In this document: positions 34,190 through 42,490 of the stretch, in pieces | Position numbering within the stretch: the first letter of the stretch is position 1 | How the letters are laid out: every line of letters begins with the position of its first letter | NCBI RefSeq assembly: GCF_025318105.1 | Contig: NZ_JAOANI010000022.1 | Location: 1-64,000, forward strand | Length of the DNA stretch: 64,000 bases | Reading direction: 5' to 3' | Origin: Venatoribacter pacificus | Lineage (GTDB): Bacteria; Pseudomonadota; Gammaproteobacteria; Pseudomonadales; Oceanobacteraceae | Notes under the pieces: model-generated | Told to the model about the DNA's origin: nothing | Database searches by the model: none | The model's input: the letters and a program-made list of their open reading frames with translations, nothing else | Program-made: the position numbers and the translations under genes

Positions 34190-34222
34190 AGGATAGCCAC
34201 CGCAGGTGAACCGAAGCTGAAT
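34190..34222 (-). promoter_or_regulatory. Direct-repeat box and -10 of the PepSY-PhoPQ-like operon
   Basis: On the minus strand ATTCAG-CTTCG-GTTCAC (34206-34222) is an 11-bp-step direct repeat. TATCCT (34190-34195) follows after ten bases as a -10 (4 of 6). Same arrangement as at 27351 and 34249; suggests autoregulation by the PhoP-like regulator. Confidence 0.55.
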
Positions 34223-34248
34223 AAATCTCCTCCGCAACCTGAACTGCA

Positions 34249-34281
34249 ATTCAGCTCGGGTTCAGATTGCGTGCGTATCAT
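34249..34281 (+). promoter_or_regulatory. Direct-repeat box and -10 ahead of the small divergent gene
   Basis: ATTCAG-CTCGG-GTTCAG (34249-34265) is followed after 10 bases by TATCAT (34276-34281), a 5-of-6 match to the -10. It faces away from the PhoPQ-like operon, so a single intergenic region has two outward promoters with the same box. Confidence 0.55.
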
Positions 34282-34324
34282 TCAGCCTACAATCACCAAC
34301 GGCTCACGGCCGGGAAGGTACCTG

Positions 34325-34588
34325 ATGACATTACAGACAGACAACACCCACAATCACAGGATAACAGCTTACTTCGATCTTCTGGCTGGCATTAATCAGC
34401 AGTTTGGTGCTGCCATGGCGCTTAACCGCAGTATAAAAAAGGTTATGTCTATGCCTTTAAATACCGTAGTTTCAGAGACGGCTGTTTCAGAGAGCGTACT
34501 GGCAGAGAAAGTGGCTTCAGAGACCGTTGTCAGAGAAACAAGTGCCGTCAGTCTGCAGCCTGGCAGCTATAAACAAAAAGCGGCCTGA
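34325..34588 (+). CDS. Small hypothetical protein, divergent from the PhoPQ-like operon
   Basis: 87 residues from the ATG at 34325 with a GGGAAGG ribosome site. The promoter predicted at 34276-34281 lies upstream, so the longer GTG start at 34271 is unlikely. The protein has no signal peptide or membrane span. Its middle repeats a five-residue theme (SETAVSES, LAEKVASET, VVRETS) that could form a coiled helix. No family is recognised. The end of the gene runs into the hairpin at 34578-34600. Confidence 0.4.
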   Translation: MTLQTDNTHNHRITAYFDLLAGINQQFGAAMALNRSIKKVMSMPLNTVVSETAVSESVLAEKVASETVVRETSAVSLQPGSYKQKAA

Positions 34589-34600
34589 AGATGGCCGCTT
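34572..34600 (-). terminator. Rho-independent terminator of the polysaccharide export operon
   Basis: An 8-bp perfect stem (AAGCGGCC / GGCCGCTT, 34578-34585 and 34593-34600). Read on the minus strand it is followed by TTTTTGTTT, so it should end transcripts coming from the VpsP-like gene. On the plus strand there is no T-run. Confidence 0.75.
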
Positions 34601-34636
34601 GAGAAGATATTTCTGCGGAATAAAATCCGCGCGCGC

Positions 34637-35269
34637 TCAGCGACAGAAAGTACGGACTTTCTTCCATGACATACGCGAGCAAAGCACCGGCTTAACGCCT
34701 ATGCGTGCGGCAGTCTGCAATACCGCTTTACGCGTTTCATAGCGCGTACTGTCCAAACGCTCCAGACTCCAGACCTGTTGCTCAGGCGTCAGTTTCTGCC
34801 AGCCAAAAAGCGCCAGCTCTAACAAAGAGCGATCCATTCCGCGCTCATTCGGAGCCAGAGTCATCAGCGTATTCATCCGCTGCTGTATCACTTCTGCCGG
34901 AGCATCCAGCAATATCTCGGCGTCAAAAGCACCCAATTGATAGTAAGGCCATAACGGCCGAAGCTGCTGCGCTTTTTGCCAACGCGCTAACGATTCCTGC
35001 AAATGAATGTCGCGGAAACCGTCAGCAGTAATGATTGCCCGCTGCCGTTCATAGCGGGCAATAGCCACATGCACTTCCGGGTTATTGCGGGAAATGGCAT
35101 CCGCCGCCGACAACCAGACATTATTGCCGGTACTGACCGCCGCCGAAGATCCCAGCGCCAGCAGCACCGATACCAGACCGAAATGCAGCGCCAGTAAAGC
35201 CGGCAGCAACAGCAGCGCTGCAACGGCCAGCAGGCGCGGCCTAACCTCAGACGTCCGAGGTGTAGCCAT
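34637..35269 (-). CDS. Membrane-anchored protein of the polysaccharide locus (VpsP-like)
   Basis: 210 residues from the ATG at 35267-35269, which overlaps the Wzc gene by 23 bases. One hydrophobic segment (RLLAVAALLLLPALLALHFGLVS shortened: about residues 12-40) is followed by a helical, TPR-like soluble part: WLSAADAISRNNPEVHVA, LARWQKAQQLRPLWPYYQLG, LGAFDAEILLDAP. It ends Lys/Arg-rich. The position after the chain-length kinase and the overall plan resemble VpsP-type proteins of exopolysaccharide loci in marine bacteria. The sequence similarity is my impression and the function is unknown. Confidence 0.6.
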   Translation of the reverse strand: MATPRTSEVRPRLLAVAALLLLPALLALHFGLVSVLLALGSSAAVSTGNNVWLSAADAISRNNPEVHVAIARYERQRAIITADGFRDIHLQESLARWQKAQQLRPLWPYYQLGAFDAEILLDAPAEVIQQRMNTLMTLAPNERGMDRSLLELALFGWQKLTPEQQVWSLERLDSTRYETRKAVLQTAARIGVKPVLCSRMSWKKVRTFCR

Positions 35270-37448
35270 AAGTACCAGTGTAGGTATATTGCTCGCCGTA
35301 ACGGGCTTCTTTTTCCACATCCATCTGATTCAGCACCACACCCAGAACGCGGGCATTGGAATCTTCCAGATGATTCAGACCGGCTTTAATCAGCTTGTCT
35401 TTGGTGGCATCGGCTTTCACCACATACACCACGCCATCCACCAGGGTAGACAGGTACAACGCATCACTGACGGCGTGCATCGGTGCCGAATCAATAATAA
35501 TGCGCTGATAACGGCCTTTAAGCGTTTCCAGCAATTCGCGGAAGTTTTTAGACGCCAGCAATTCAAGAGGATTCGGCGGAACCGGCCCCGCAGGAATCAC
35601 ATCAATACCCAATTCTTCAACGTGCTGAATACAATCGTCCAGCGTCTCCGGGTAAGCCACTGCGGTTGATAAGCCCAGACTGGAAGATGGCAGGTTCAGT
35701 TTTTTGGCAACGGTCGGGCGACGCATGTCAGCATCAATCAACAATACTTTTTCCATCTGCCCGAACGCTTCCGCCAGATTACTGGACGTCGTCGTTTTAC
35801 CTTCGCCCGGAACCGATGATGTCAGCAACATAACCTGCACCGGCTGCTCCAGCCCGGCCAGCGTAATACTGGTACGCAGCGTGCGGATAGATTCCTGAAA
35901 ACCATGATCCGAGCCTTCAACAAAGGCCCGCACCAAAGCCTGTGCGGCCTGAGGATCGGCATTACGTCCTGTGGCCTTCGCCACCAGAGGCACAGCGCCC
36001 AGCAGAGAAGAACGCAGTTTGCGGTCAACATCTTCAGCATTTTTAACCGTGGCATCCAGGGCATCATGCAGAAAAGCCAAAGCAATACCAAACATCACAC
36101 TGACCACCAGAGCCAGGGCGACCACCAGTTTTTTATTCGGTTTAACCGGATCTTCAGGCAACACCGCCGGGTCAATCACGCGCGCATTCGCCGTTTGCAG
36201 ATCGCCGGTTGCAGTGGTTTCGCTGATGCGGTTAAAGAAGGTTTCATACAGCGCGCGATTCGCCCGCACTTCGCGGACATATTCGTTCAGCTTAAATTCG
36301 GTACGGTTTAAATCACGCACCTGGCTTTTGCTGTCATTTAATGCCGCCTGCAACGAAGCTTCTTTGGCGCGGGCAACGTTAAAATCATTTTCGATACCGT
36401 TAGCAAGACGCTTCATTTGCGTATGAACCGAATCACGCACCGCATCCAGATCAGATTGCGCGGCAATCATCCGCGGATGCGCCGGGCCATAACGCTTGCT
36501 CTGCTCAGACACCTTAAGCTCGGCCGCCGTTTCACTCTCGCGCAGCTTAACCACCAACGGGCTGTTAAGAATGGTTGGCAGGCTGCTCAGGCTTTCGTAA
36601 CTTTTATCTTCCAGTGACTGCAGCTGACGATACGTGCCTTCCAGTTCCAGACGCTTACTGCGCGCTTCGACCAGGCGCTGAGTAATCTGATCAATTTCTT
36701 TTGAGAGCAAGGTATCAACACCCTCAACATCGACCAGATTATTTTCCTCACGATATTGCTGCAGCCTCTTTTCAGACTCGTTGAGCTTATCTTTTAAGCC
36801 ACCCAAACGATCACTCAGCCAACCTGCGGCTTGCTGAGTCAGCCCGACTTTCGCTTCCAGCTGACTGCGTATATAAGCGTCAGCCACGGCATTAGCTGCA
36901 CGCGGAGCCAGTTCGCGATCTTCGGTCTGTACGGTAATTTTAACCAACTGGGTTTTACGCACCGGGGTAATGGTAATGGCATCCCAGAATTTATCGGTGG
37001 TTTTGGCCAGAATTTCATCCGCTGTGGGTGGCTCTTGCGGCCCCAGAATCATTTCGCGTAACGAGAACGATTTTTTATTGGCCTCGTGATAAGGGTTGAA
37101 TTCCGGTGATGCCACCAGATTCAGATCCATCACCACACGACGAGCCAGCTCGCGCGATTTAAGAATTTCGAACTGCGTTAAGAAATATTCAGACGATGCA
37201 CCAGAGAGGCCGTACACTTCTTCAATCGAAAGAATTTTGGCGTCATCCGACTCAATCAACAAGGTAGTGGTTGACTGATAAACCGGCGTCATTGTCAGCA
37301 AAACCAACACCGCCAGTAAGGTAACGACGGCACTCAGGGCCACAATTTTTTTCAACTGGCGGCGTACCACATGCCAGTAATGAGTCAGGTCGATAACCTC
37401 GACCGCGGCTGTGTTATTCATGCCCTGAAACCTGCTTTTCATATCCAT
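35247..37448 (-). CDS. wzc: Wzc-type polysaccharide co-polymerase and tyrosine autokinase
   Basis: 733 residues from the ATG at 37446-37448, with GGAA seven bases ahead. The N-terminal Wzz domain includes the first span (KIVALSAVVTLLAVLVLLTM) and a long coiled periplasmic part (residues ~180-420). The second span (KLVVALALVVSVMFGIALAF) lies near 455-475. The cytoplasmic BY-kinase has Walker A SSVPGEGKTTTSS, Walker A' LLIDADMRRP and Walker B IIIDSAP. The C-terminus has a tyrosine cluster (YGEQYTYTGTYGYT), the autophosphorylation site. It sets chain length and drives export with Wza. Upstream Wza and downstream VpsP-like genes share the strand. Confidence 0.93.
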   Translation of the reverse strand: MDMKSRFQGMNNTAAVEVIDLTHYWHVVRRQLKKIVALSAVVTLLAVLVLLTMTPVYQSTTTLLIESDDAKILSIEEVYGLSGASSEYFLTQFEILKSRELARRVVMDLNLVASPEFNPYHEANKKSFSLREMILGPQEPPTADEILAKTTDKFWDAITITPVRKTQLVKITVQTEDRELAPRAANAVADAYIRSQLEAKVGLTQQAAGWLSDRLGGLKDKLNESEKRLQQYREENNLVDVEGVDTLLSKEIDQITQRLVEARSKRLELEGTYRQLQSLEDKSYESLSSLPTILNSPLVVKLRESETAAELKVSEQSKRYGPAHPRMIAAQSDLDAVRDSVHTQMKRLANGIENDFNVARAKEASLQAALNDSKSQVRDLNRTEFKLNEYVREVRANRALYETFFNRISETTATGDLQTANARVIDPAVLPEDPVKPNKKLVVALALVVSVMFGIALAFLHDALDATVKNAEDVDRKLRSSLLGAVPLVAKATGRNADPQAAQALVRAFVEGSDHGFQESIRTLRTSITLAGLEQPVQVMLLTSSVPGEGKTTTSSNLAEAFGQMEKVLLIDADMRRPTVAKKLNLPSSSLGLSTAVAYPETLDDCIQHVEELGIDVIPAGPVPPNPLELLASKNFRELLETLKGRYQRIIIDSAPMHAVSDALYLSTLVDGVVYVVKADATKDKLIKAGLNHLEDSNARVLGVVLNQMDVEKEARYGEQYTYTGTYGYTSDV

Positions 37449-37460
37449 GATCAATTTCCA

Positions 37461-38012
37461 TTAAAAGAAGCTTTGTTCAACCGTGATCACATCACCGGGC
37501 TGAACAACATCAAATAAACGGATCGCTTCTTTTTCTGAGCGGCCTTTCTCTGCACTTTCATCCTGTGCATGAACAGAACCATCATGCATCACATAGATAC
37601 GGCTTTTAGAGGCGCGTTCAGTAAAACCACCGGCAATAGAGATCGCCTTATCGACGGTCAGACCGGGGTGAAATGCGTAACTGCCCGGTTTTTCAACCTC
37701 GCCAGTTACATAAAAAGGCCGGTATTCAACAATAGAAACCGTGACACTCGGATCAATCAGATACGGACCTTTTAAGCCCTCTACCAATTTATTTTCCAGC
37801 GCTTTCGGACTTAAGCCCGCCACCTTGATATCACCCAACAATGGGTAAGAAATATCGCCGGATAAACCAATACGCACTTCCAGACTCAGGTCCGGCTCGT
37901 CGTAAACACTGATACTGATGACATCGCCGGCACCCAGCTGGTAATAGCTATCGGCAGACCAGGCAGAAAAAGAAAGCACTGCCAGAAACAGCAGAGTAAT
38001 ACGGCATAACAT
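37461..38012 (-). CDS. Wza-type polysaccharide export protein
   Basis: 183 residues from the ATG at 38010-38012 with AGGA seven bases ahead. A signal peptide (LLFLAVLSFSAWSADS) is followed by the Poly_export domain (YYQLGAGDVISISVYDEPDL, GLSGDISYPLLGDIKVAGLS), then an SLBB domain (PFYVTGEVEKPGSYAFHPGLTV shortened, AISIAGGFTERA). No lipobox Cys and no C-terminal amphipathic helix of the E. coli type are seen, so it is a short form, closer to the exopolysaccharide type. It lies 12 bp ahead of the kinase gene. Confidence 0.9.
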   Translation of the reverse strand: MLCRITLLFLAVLSFSAWSADSYYQLGAGDVISISVYDEPDLSLEVRIGLSGDISYPLLGDIKVAGLSPKALENKLVEGLKGPYLIDPSVTVSIVEYRPFYVTGEVEKPGSYAFHPGLTVDKAISIAGGFTERASKSRIYVMHDGSVHAQDESAEKGRSEKEAIRLFDVVQPGDVITVEQSFF

Positions 38013-38075
38013 GAGGAGGTCCTGTAAAGTCTTACGGTACAACTTACGGCTTATGGCACAACTTACGGCACAACC

Positions 38076-38105
38076 GCAAACGGCCTGTAATAACAGGCCG
38101 TTTGC
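38076..38105. other. Perfect hairpin between the barrel gene and the Wza gene
   Basis: A 13-bp perfect stem (38076-38088 with 38093-38105) and a 4-base loop, without a T-run on the minus strand. Ahead of it, 38030-38075 has repeats of a CTTACGG-CACAA unit three times. It may shield the mRNA end or lessen read-through between the two genes. Confidence 0.5.
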
Positions 38106-38120
38106 AGACAAGCCGGCAAA

Positions 38121-39317
38121 TCAGATTGCCAGAGCAAAGCCTAAAGAGATGATATCGCGATCGTAATCCAGACCATCAATGTTGGAATCGCGGTTAGTCA
38201 TCTTGTAAGACGCTTTTACATCGATGATTTTGGTTGGCGAGAAAATACCCGTCACACCATAACCCAGGATCTCATCGTGACGACCCGCTGCATCATCAAC
38301 ATAGGTATCTTTTGCCAGAGATACATCCAGCATCGCCGATACGAATGGAGAGAATGTGTGAGTCCAGCCAAACGCGGTGTAATCGCTGGCAATGTAGCTA
38401 CCGGCACCGTTGGTTTCGTTGCTGTTTTGTGAGCTCAGCAGAGTCAGCGTTGAGTAAGTGCGTGGAGCATAAACAACAGAAGCTTCCCAGCTCAGACGGG
38501 TGTTGCTGTCTACATCGCTGTCATCGAAGCTACGTGCTGCGCTACCCACTTTAACCGAACCGGTGGTTTTACCGGTTACATCCCAGCTTGCACCCGCCAG
38601 AATTTTCAGCTCGTTACCTTCACGGCCTTTAGCAATAGCAGAATCTTCATCGTAGGCGATGTCGGTGCTGCGAACTTCCAGCAGAGCTTTAGTTGCAGAG
38701 CTTACGTTCAGGCTCAGCAATGCGCCGATTTTGGTTTTATCGTGGTTACGATCAGCAGTACCGAACTGCTCGTTATTCTGATATTCCTTCTTGTAGTAAC
38801 CGGCATAGGTGTCCAGGTTCAGGAAGGAAGTATCGCTGCCGTAGATGTAGTTGATATCGGCAGAGGTTTCGTCAAACTCGTCCGGATCTTCAACGGTCAG
38901 GGCTGCGCTGCCTTCAACCGTACCAGCACCACGAGCATCGTGTGCCTGGTTCAGTTTGGCGGCAAAAGCCAGTTCGTGACGGGCGTTCAGTTCAGAGCGC
39001 GCACCCACAGAAAACAACTGATCGGTGTAATCGTCATTGTCGTCTTCGTTGTACTGACCCATCTCAACCTGATACAGAGCGGTTAACTCGGTAGCACCCA
39101 GATCAGCTTTAATGCCCAGACCTGGCTTGAAGCGTGTAACCAGAGAACTGGTGGTATCGGCATCCTGACTGTAGATGTTGTTATCATCAGAAATAGTCAG
39201 ATCAACGGTTGGCAGCAGCGTAACGCCACTACCGGCACGGATTCCTTCCGGCTCAACCGCATAGGCTCCAGAACAAAATGCAGCAGCTGCAACAACAGGT
39301 AGCTTCCAAGCTTTCAT
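38121..39317 (-). CDS. Outer-membrane beta-barrel protein (BBP2_2 type) of the polysaccharide locus
   Basis: 398 residues. A signal peptide ends at SGAYAVEP. The mature part is rich in alternating beta strands with aromatic ends, such as ATELTALYQVEMGQYNED, TDQLFSVGARSELNAR and YDRDIISLGFALAI at the C-terminus. The family (BBP2_2) is often encoded in exopolysaccharide loci between wza-like and initiating transferase genes. It probably forms a porin-like outlet or anchor for the polymer. The terminal residue is Ile instead of Phe. First gene after a 150-bp gap from the VanZ-like gene. Confidence 0.75.
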   Translation of the reverse strand: MKAWKLPVVAAAAFCSGAYAVEPEGIRAGSGVTLLPTVDLTISDDNNIYSQDADTTSSLVTRFKPGLGIKADLGATELTALYQVEMGQYNEDDNDDYTDQLFSVGARSELNARHELAFAAKLNQAHDARGAGTVEGSAALTVEDPDEFDETSADINYIYGSDTSFLNLDTYAGYYKKEYQNNEQFGTADRNHDKTKIGALLSLNVSSATKALLEVRSTDIAYDEDSAIAKGREGNELKILAGASWDVTGKTTGSVKVGSAARSFDDSDVDSNTRLSWEASVVYAPRTYSTLTLLSSQNSNETNGAGSYIASDYTAFGWTHTFSPFVSAMLDVSLAKDTYVDDAAGRHDEILGYGVTGIFSPTKIIDVKASYKMTNRDSNIDGLDYDRDIISLGFALAI

Positions 39318-39467
39318 AAACTTCCCCTAAAGTTTTAAATAAATGGGCAAAGCCCAATTAACATTCAAATTACAAGGCCGGCATTATCGGATAACTAAAG
39401 CGATTAGACCAGTCAAAAGAATGACAATAATGCTCACTTTGCGCCGACTTCTTAATTAAGTGTCAAT

Positions 39468-39851
39468 TTATTTACTGACCCATCGATCAGCCAAAAAAAA
39501 CCACAGACTGTAAAATGCCGCGCCAGCTAAAACACCGACACCACCCCAAACACTGTCCTGCAGATCAAACCGGCGCAGCGCTACCAGATACTGATGCATT
39601 TCATCCAGAATTAACGCCACCATAAGAACCGCAGCCACCAACAGAATACGTGGCAACCATGACAGTTTTATCACACGCCCGGCAGCAAAATTGGCCAACA
39701 GCGACAACACCAGCGCCAGATAAAAATGCATCCACTTATCGCCACCAAACCAGTGCTCAAGTGCAATAATAGAGGGAAGAAATAACCCCGCCGATTTACA
39801 CCCGCTTAAAATCACCAGCAATGTGCCATACAGCAAAAAAACAGGCACCAT
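39468..39851 (-). CDS. VanZ-like membrane protein
   Basis: 127 residues with four hydrophobic segments. The VanZ pattern is GGDKWMHFYLALVLSLLANF near the middle and DEMHQYLVALRRFDLQDSVWGGVGVL near the end, including the conserved D-E-x-H-Q and the FDxxD motif. The family occurs in exopolysaccharide loci and in teicoplanin resistance; the role is unclear. It lies 10 bp after the sugar transferase gene on the same strand. Confidence 0.85.
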   Translation of the reverse strand: MVPVFLLYGTLLVILSGCKSAGLFLPSIIALEHWFGGDKWMHFYLALVLSLLANFAAGRVIKLSWLPRILLVAAVLMVALILDEMHQYLVALRRFDLQDSVWGGVGVLAGAAFYSLWFFLADRWVSK

Positions 39852-39861
39852 TAATTACAAC

Positions 39862-41265
39862 TCAATGAACGTGACTACCAACAAAACCCTTAAACAGCGT
39901 AAGGAAAATGATTTTTACATCCATCCATAGCGACCAGTTGCGGATGTAATCCAGATCAAAATCAACACGACCGCTCATTTTATCCAGCGTGTCGGTTTCG
40001 CCGCGAAAACCATTGATCTGCGCCCAGCCGGTAATGCCCGGCTTAACTTTATGGCGCAACATATAGTAAGGAATAAGCTTGCGGTACTCCTCGTTGTGCG
40101 CAACCGCATGAGGGCGCGGCCCAACAACCGACATACGCCCCTGCAACACGTTAATAAACTGCGGCAACTCATCCAGCGACGTACGGCGGATAAACGCACC
40201 AAACGGCGTAATACGGGCATCGCCCTTAGTGGCCTGACGTACCACATTGCCGTTATCCATCGCCGTCATGCTGCGGAACTTCCACACCAGAATACGACGA
40301 CCATCCAACCCGTAGCGCACCTGCTTAAAGATAACCGGCCCCGGCGAAGACAACTTAACGCCCAGCGCAATCAGCAACATAGGAATGGCAATAACCGCCA
40401 ATACCGAAAATGAAAACACAATATCAAACAGACGCTTCAGCACATCGTTAATGCCGAAAATAGGCGACTCGTACACACTCAGCGTTTGCATAGAACCAAC
40501 TTCTGCCAAACGGGCATGCAGCAAGTTATAAGTGAAGAAATCAGGAATAAGATGAACCGAGGCCGTAGTATCACCGCAGCGATCCAGAATATCGGCAATG
40601 CGCTTCTGCGCCTTAAGCGGCAACGCAATAAAAATAACATCGTACTCACCCTGCTGGGTGCGCGTGATAAGCTCATCAATAGAGCCCTGCAACACCGCCT
40701 CGGGGTAATCTTCTGCTACCCGGTCGGCATGGCGATCATCAAAAAAACCCTGAAACTGATAACCCAGATTAGGGTAACGTTTAATCTGCTCGCGCATACG
40801 CACTGCGCTGTCATTAATACCCACAATGGCCACGCGGCGACTGTTATAACCGCGCGCACGCAATGCAAACAGCAACTGACGCAACGCCAGACGCCAGCCA
40901 CACAGCAAAATTAATGTACACAACATCCAGCTGCCCATAACCACGCGCGACACGCTCTCACTGACCTTGGCAAAAAACCCCAGCAGCAAAATCGCAAAAC
41001 ACACCGACACCCACACCGCCGATGTGATGGTAACCATACGAAGCGCAGAAGAAGCCCGCCAGGAACGGTACAACTCAACCGACTCGGCAATAAGCAGAAA
41101 CGAAACCATGCCAATGAGGCCAGGCATTAAATAAAGAGAAGACAACTGAACGCCGTACATCTGCACGGCCAACAACAGAGTCAGCATAACAATGGCCATA
41201 TCAACAACCCGATACACCACACTGAAACTGTTTTGATTTGAGCGGATCAATCCTTGATGAGACAT
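39862..41265 (-). CDS. Undecaprenyl-phosphate sugar phosphotransferase (WcaJ-like)
   Basis: 467 residues from the ATG at 41263-41265 with GGGAGTG ahead. Four N-terminal spans (about 17-130) and a CoA-binding-like soluble part (VAIVGINDSAVRMREQIKRYPNLG) precede a fifth hydrophobic segment (FDIVFSFSVLAVIAIPMLLIA). The catalytic domain shows VWKFRSM, RITPFGAFIRRTSLDELPQ and NVLQGRMSVVGPRP, then LRHKVKPGITGWAQINGFRG. It links the first sugar phosphate (often glucose-1-P) to undecaprenyl phosphate to begin the repeat unit. It is the first gene of the export cluster and faces a repeat cluster. Confidence 0.93.
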   Translation of the reverse strand: MSHQGLIRSNQNSFSVVYRVVDMAIVMLTLLLAVQMYGVQLSSLYLMPGLIGMVSFLLIAESVELYRSWRASSALRMVTITSAVWVSVCFAILLLGFFAKVSESVSRVVMGSWMLCTLILLCGWRLALRQLLFALRARGYNSRRVAIVGINDSAVRMREQIKRYPNLGYQFQGFFDDRHADRVAEDYPEAVLQGSIDELITRTQQGEYDVIFIALPLKAQKRIADILDRCGDTTASVHLIPDFFTYNLLHARLAEVGSMQTLSVYESPIFGINDVLKRLFDIVFSFSVLAVIAIPMLLIALGVKLSSPGPVIFKQVRYGLDGRRILVWKFRSMTAMDNGNVVRQATKGDARITPFGAFIRRTSLDELPQFINVLQGRMSVVGPRPHAVAHNEEYRKLIPYYMLRHKVKPGITGWAQINGFRGETDTLDKMSGRVDFDLDYIRNWSLWMDVKIIFLTLFKGFVGSHVH

Positions 41266-41534
41266 ATTCACTCCCTGTGCATACTGCGGCTGATAACCGA
41301 CAGCCAATCATTCATTTCGGGCCGCATTATGTCGACTGCGTCACAGAATGTCCATGCCTGCCGGGCAAACAAAGTGGCCAAAATTACGCCCTTGGTCTAC
41401 CCGCAGAAAACACGCCAAAACAGAGCGCACAAAGTGAGCAGTTGGCAGCAAAAAACCATACGAAAGGACTAACCAAGCCGCAGCCGCGCAACAGAAAAAG
41501 TATTCAAAACAGGCCAGAAAAAGGGACAGAGAAC

Positions 41535-42390
41535 CCGTTCGCTCATCAATCCGTTCGCCTCGTCGGTCCTGAGCTAGCCGAAGGAAGCGCGCCTTTCGAC
41601 AGGCTCAGGACCAACGGAATAAAGACGAAGGATCGGCAAGCTCAAGAGAACATGCACTTCGACAAGCTCAGTGCGAACGGTATTTATATAATCCGCTCAC
41701 CTATCCGTTCGCCTCGTCGGTCCTGAGCCTGTCGAAGGAAGCGCGAAGCAGTCGAAGGGCAACATTTAAATTCGTTCACCTCGTCGGTCTCGTCGGCCCT
41801 GAGCTTGTCGAAGGAGGCTAATCGAAGAGCCACATTTAAATCCGTTCACCCTGAGCGCGCCCTTCGACAGGCTCAGGACGAGCGAGATCAATTCGAAGGG
41901 CCGGCAAACTCAAGAGAACATGCACTTCGACAAGCTCAGTGCGAACGGTATTTACATACTCCGCTCACCTATCCGTTCGCCCTGAGCGCGAAGCAGTCGA
42001 AGGGTTTAACGAACGGATAAGCCTTTATCCGTTCGCCTCNNNNNNNNNNTCTCGTCGGTCCTGAGCTAGTCGAAGGAAGCGCGCCCTTCGACAAGCTCAG
42101 TGCGAACGGTATTTATATACTCCGCTCACCTATCCGTTCGCCCTGAGCGCGAAGCAGTCGAAGGGTTTAACGAACGGATAAGCCTTTATCCGTTCGCCTC
42201 GTCAGCCTCGTCGGCCCTGAGCTTGTCGAAGGGAGCTAGTCGAAGGGAGCTAGTCGAAGGAGGCTAATAGAAGAGCCACATTTAAATCCGTTCACCTCGC
42301 CGAAAAAGCTTGTCAATCCGTTCGCCTCGTCGGCCCTGAGCTTGTCGAAGGGAGCTTGTCGAAGGGTTTAACGAACGGATAAGCCTTTAC
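41535..42390. repeat. REP-like repeat cluster C, with a 10-N gap at 42040-42049
   Basis: Dense direct and inverted copies of the repeat between two divergent genes. A ~115-base block (about 41923-42039) recurs nearly unchanged at about 42083-42200, flanking the Ns, so the gap probably reflects collapsed repeats. Nothing else is supported in 41266-42490 apart from a poor -10 (TTAAAAT) near galE. Confidence 0.88.
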
Positions 42391-42490
42391 CAAAAACCGC
42401 AATAAATATTTAAATCAAAATCCCCAAGATTAACTTTCAAAAACCACAGCCACTAATGTTAAAATCCCGAAAAATTCACAAGGAAGACCT

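Noticed and set aside
34271..34324. Upstream GTG start for the small divergent gene
   Set aside because: It lies before the predicted transcript start; the ATG at 34325 has a GGGAAGG site.
41238..42020. Open frames on the plus strand between the sugar transferase and galE genes
   Set aside because: The first starts in the antisense of the transferase gene and the others read through REP units. No protein family seen.
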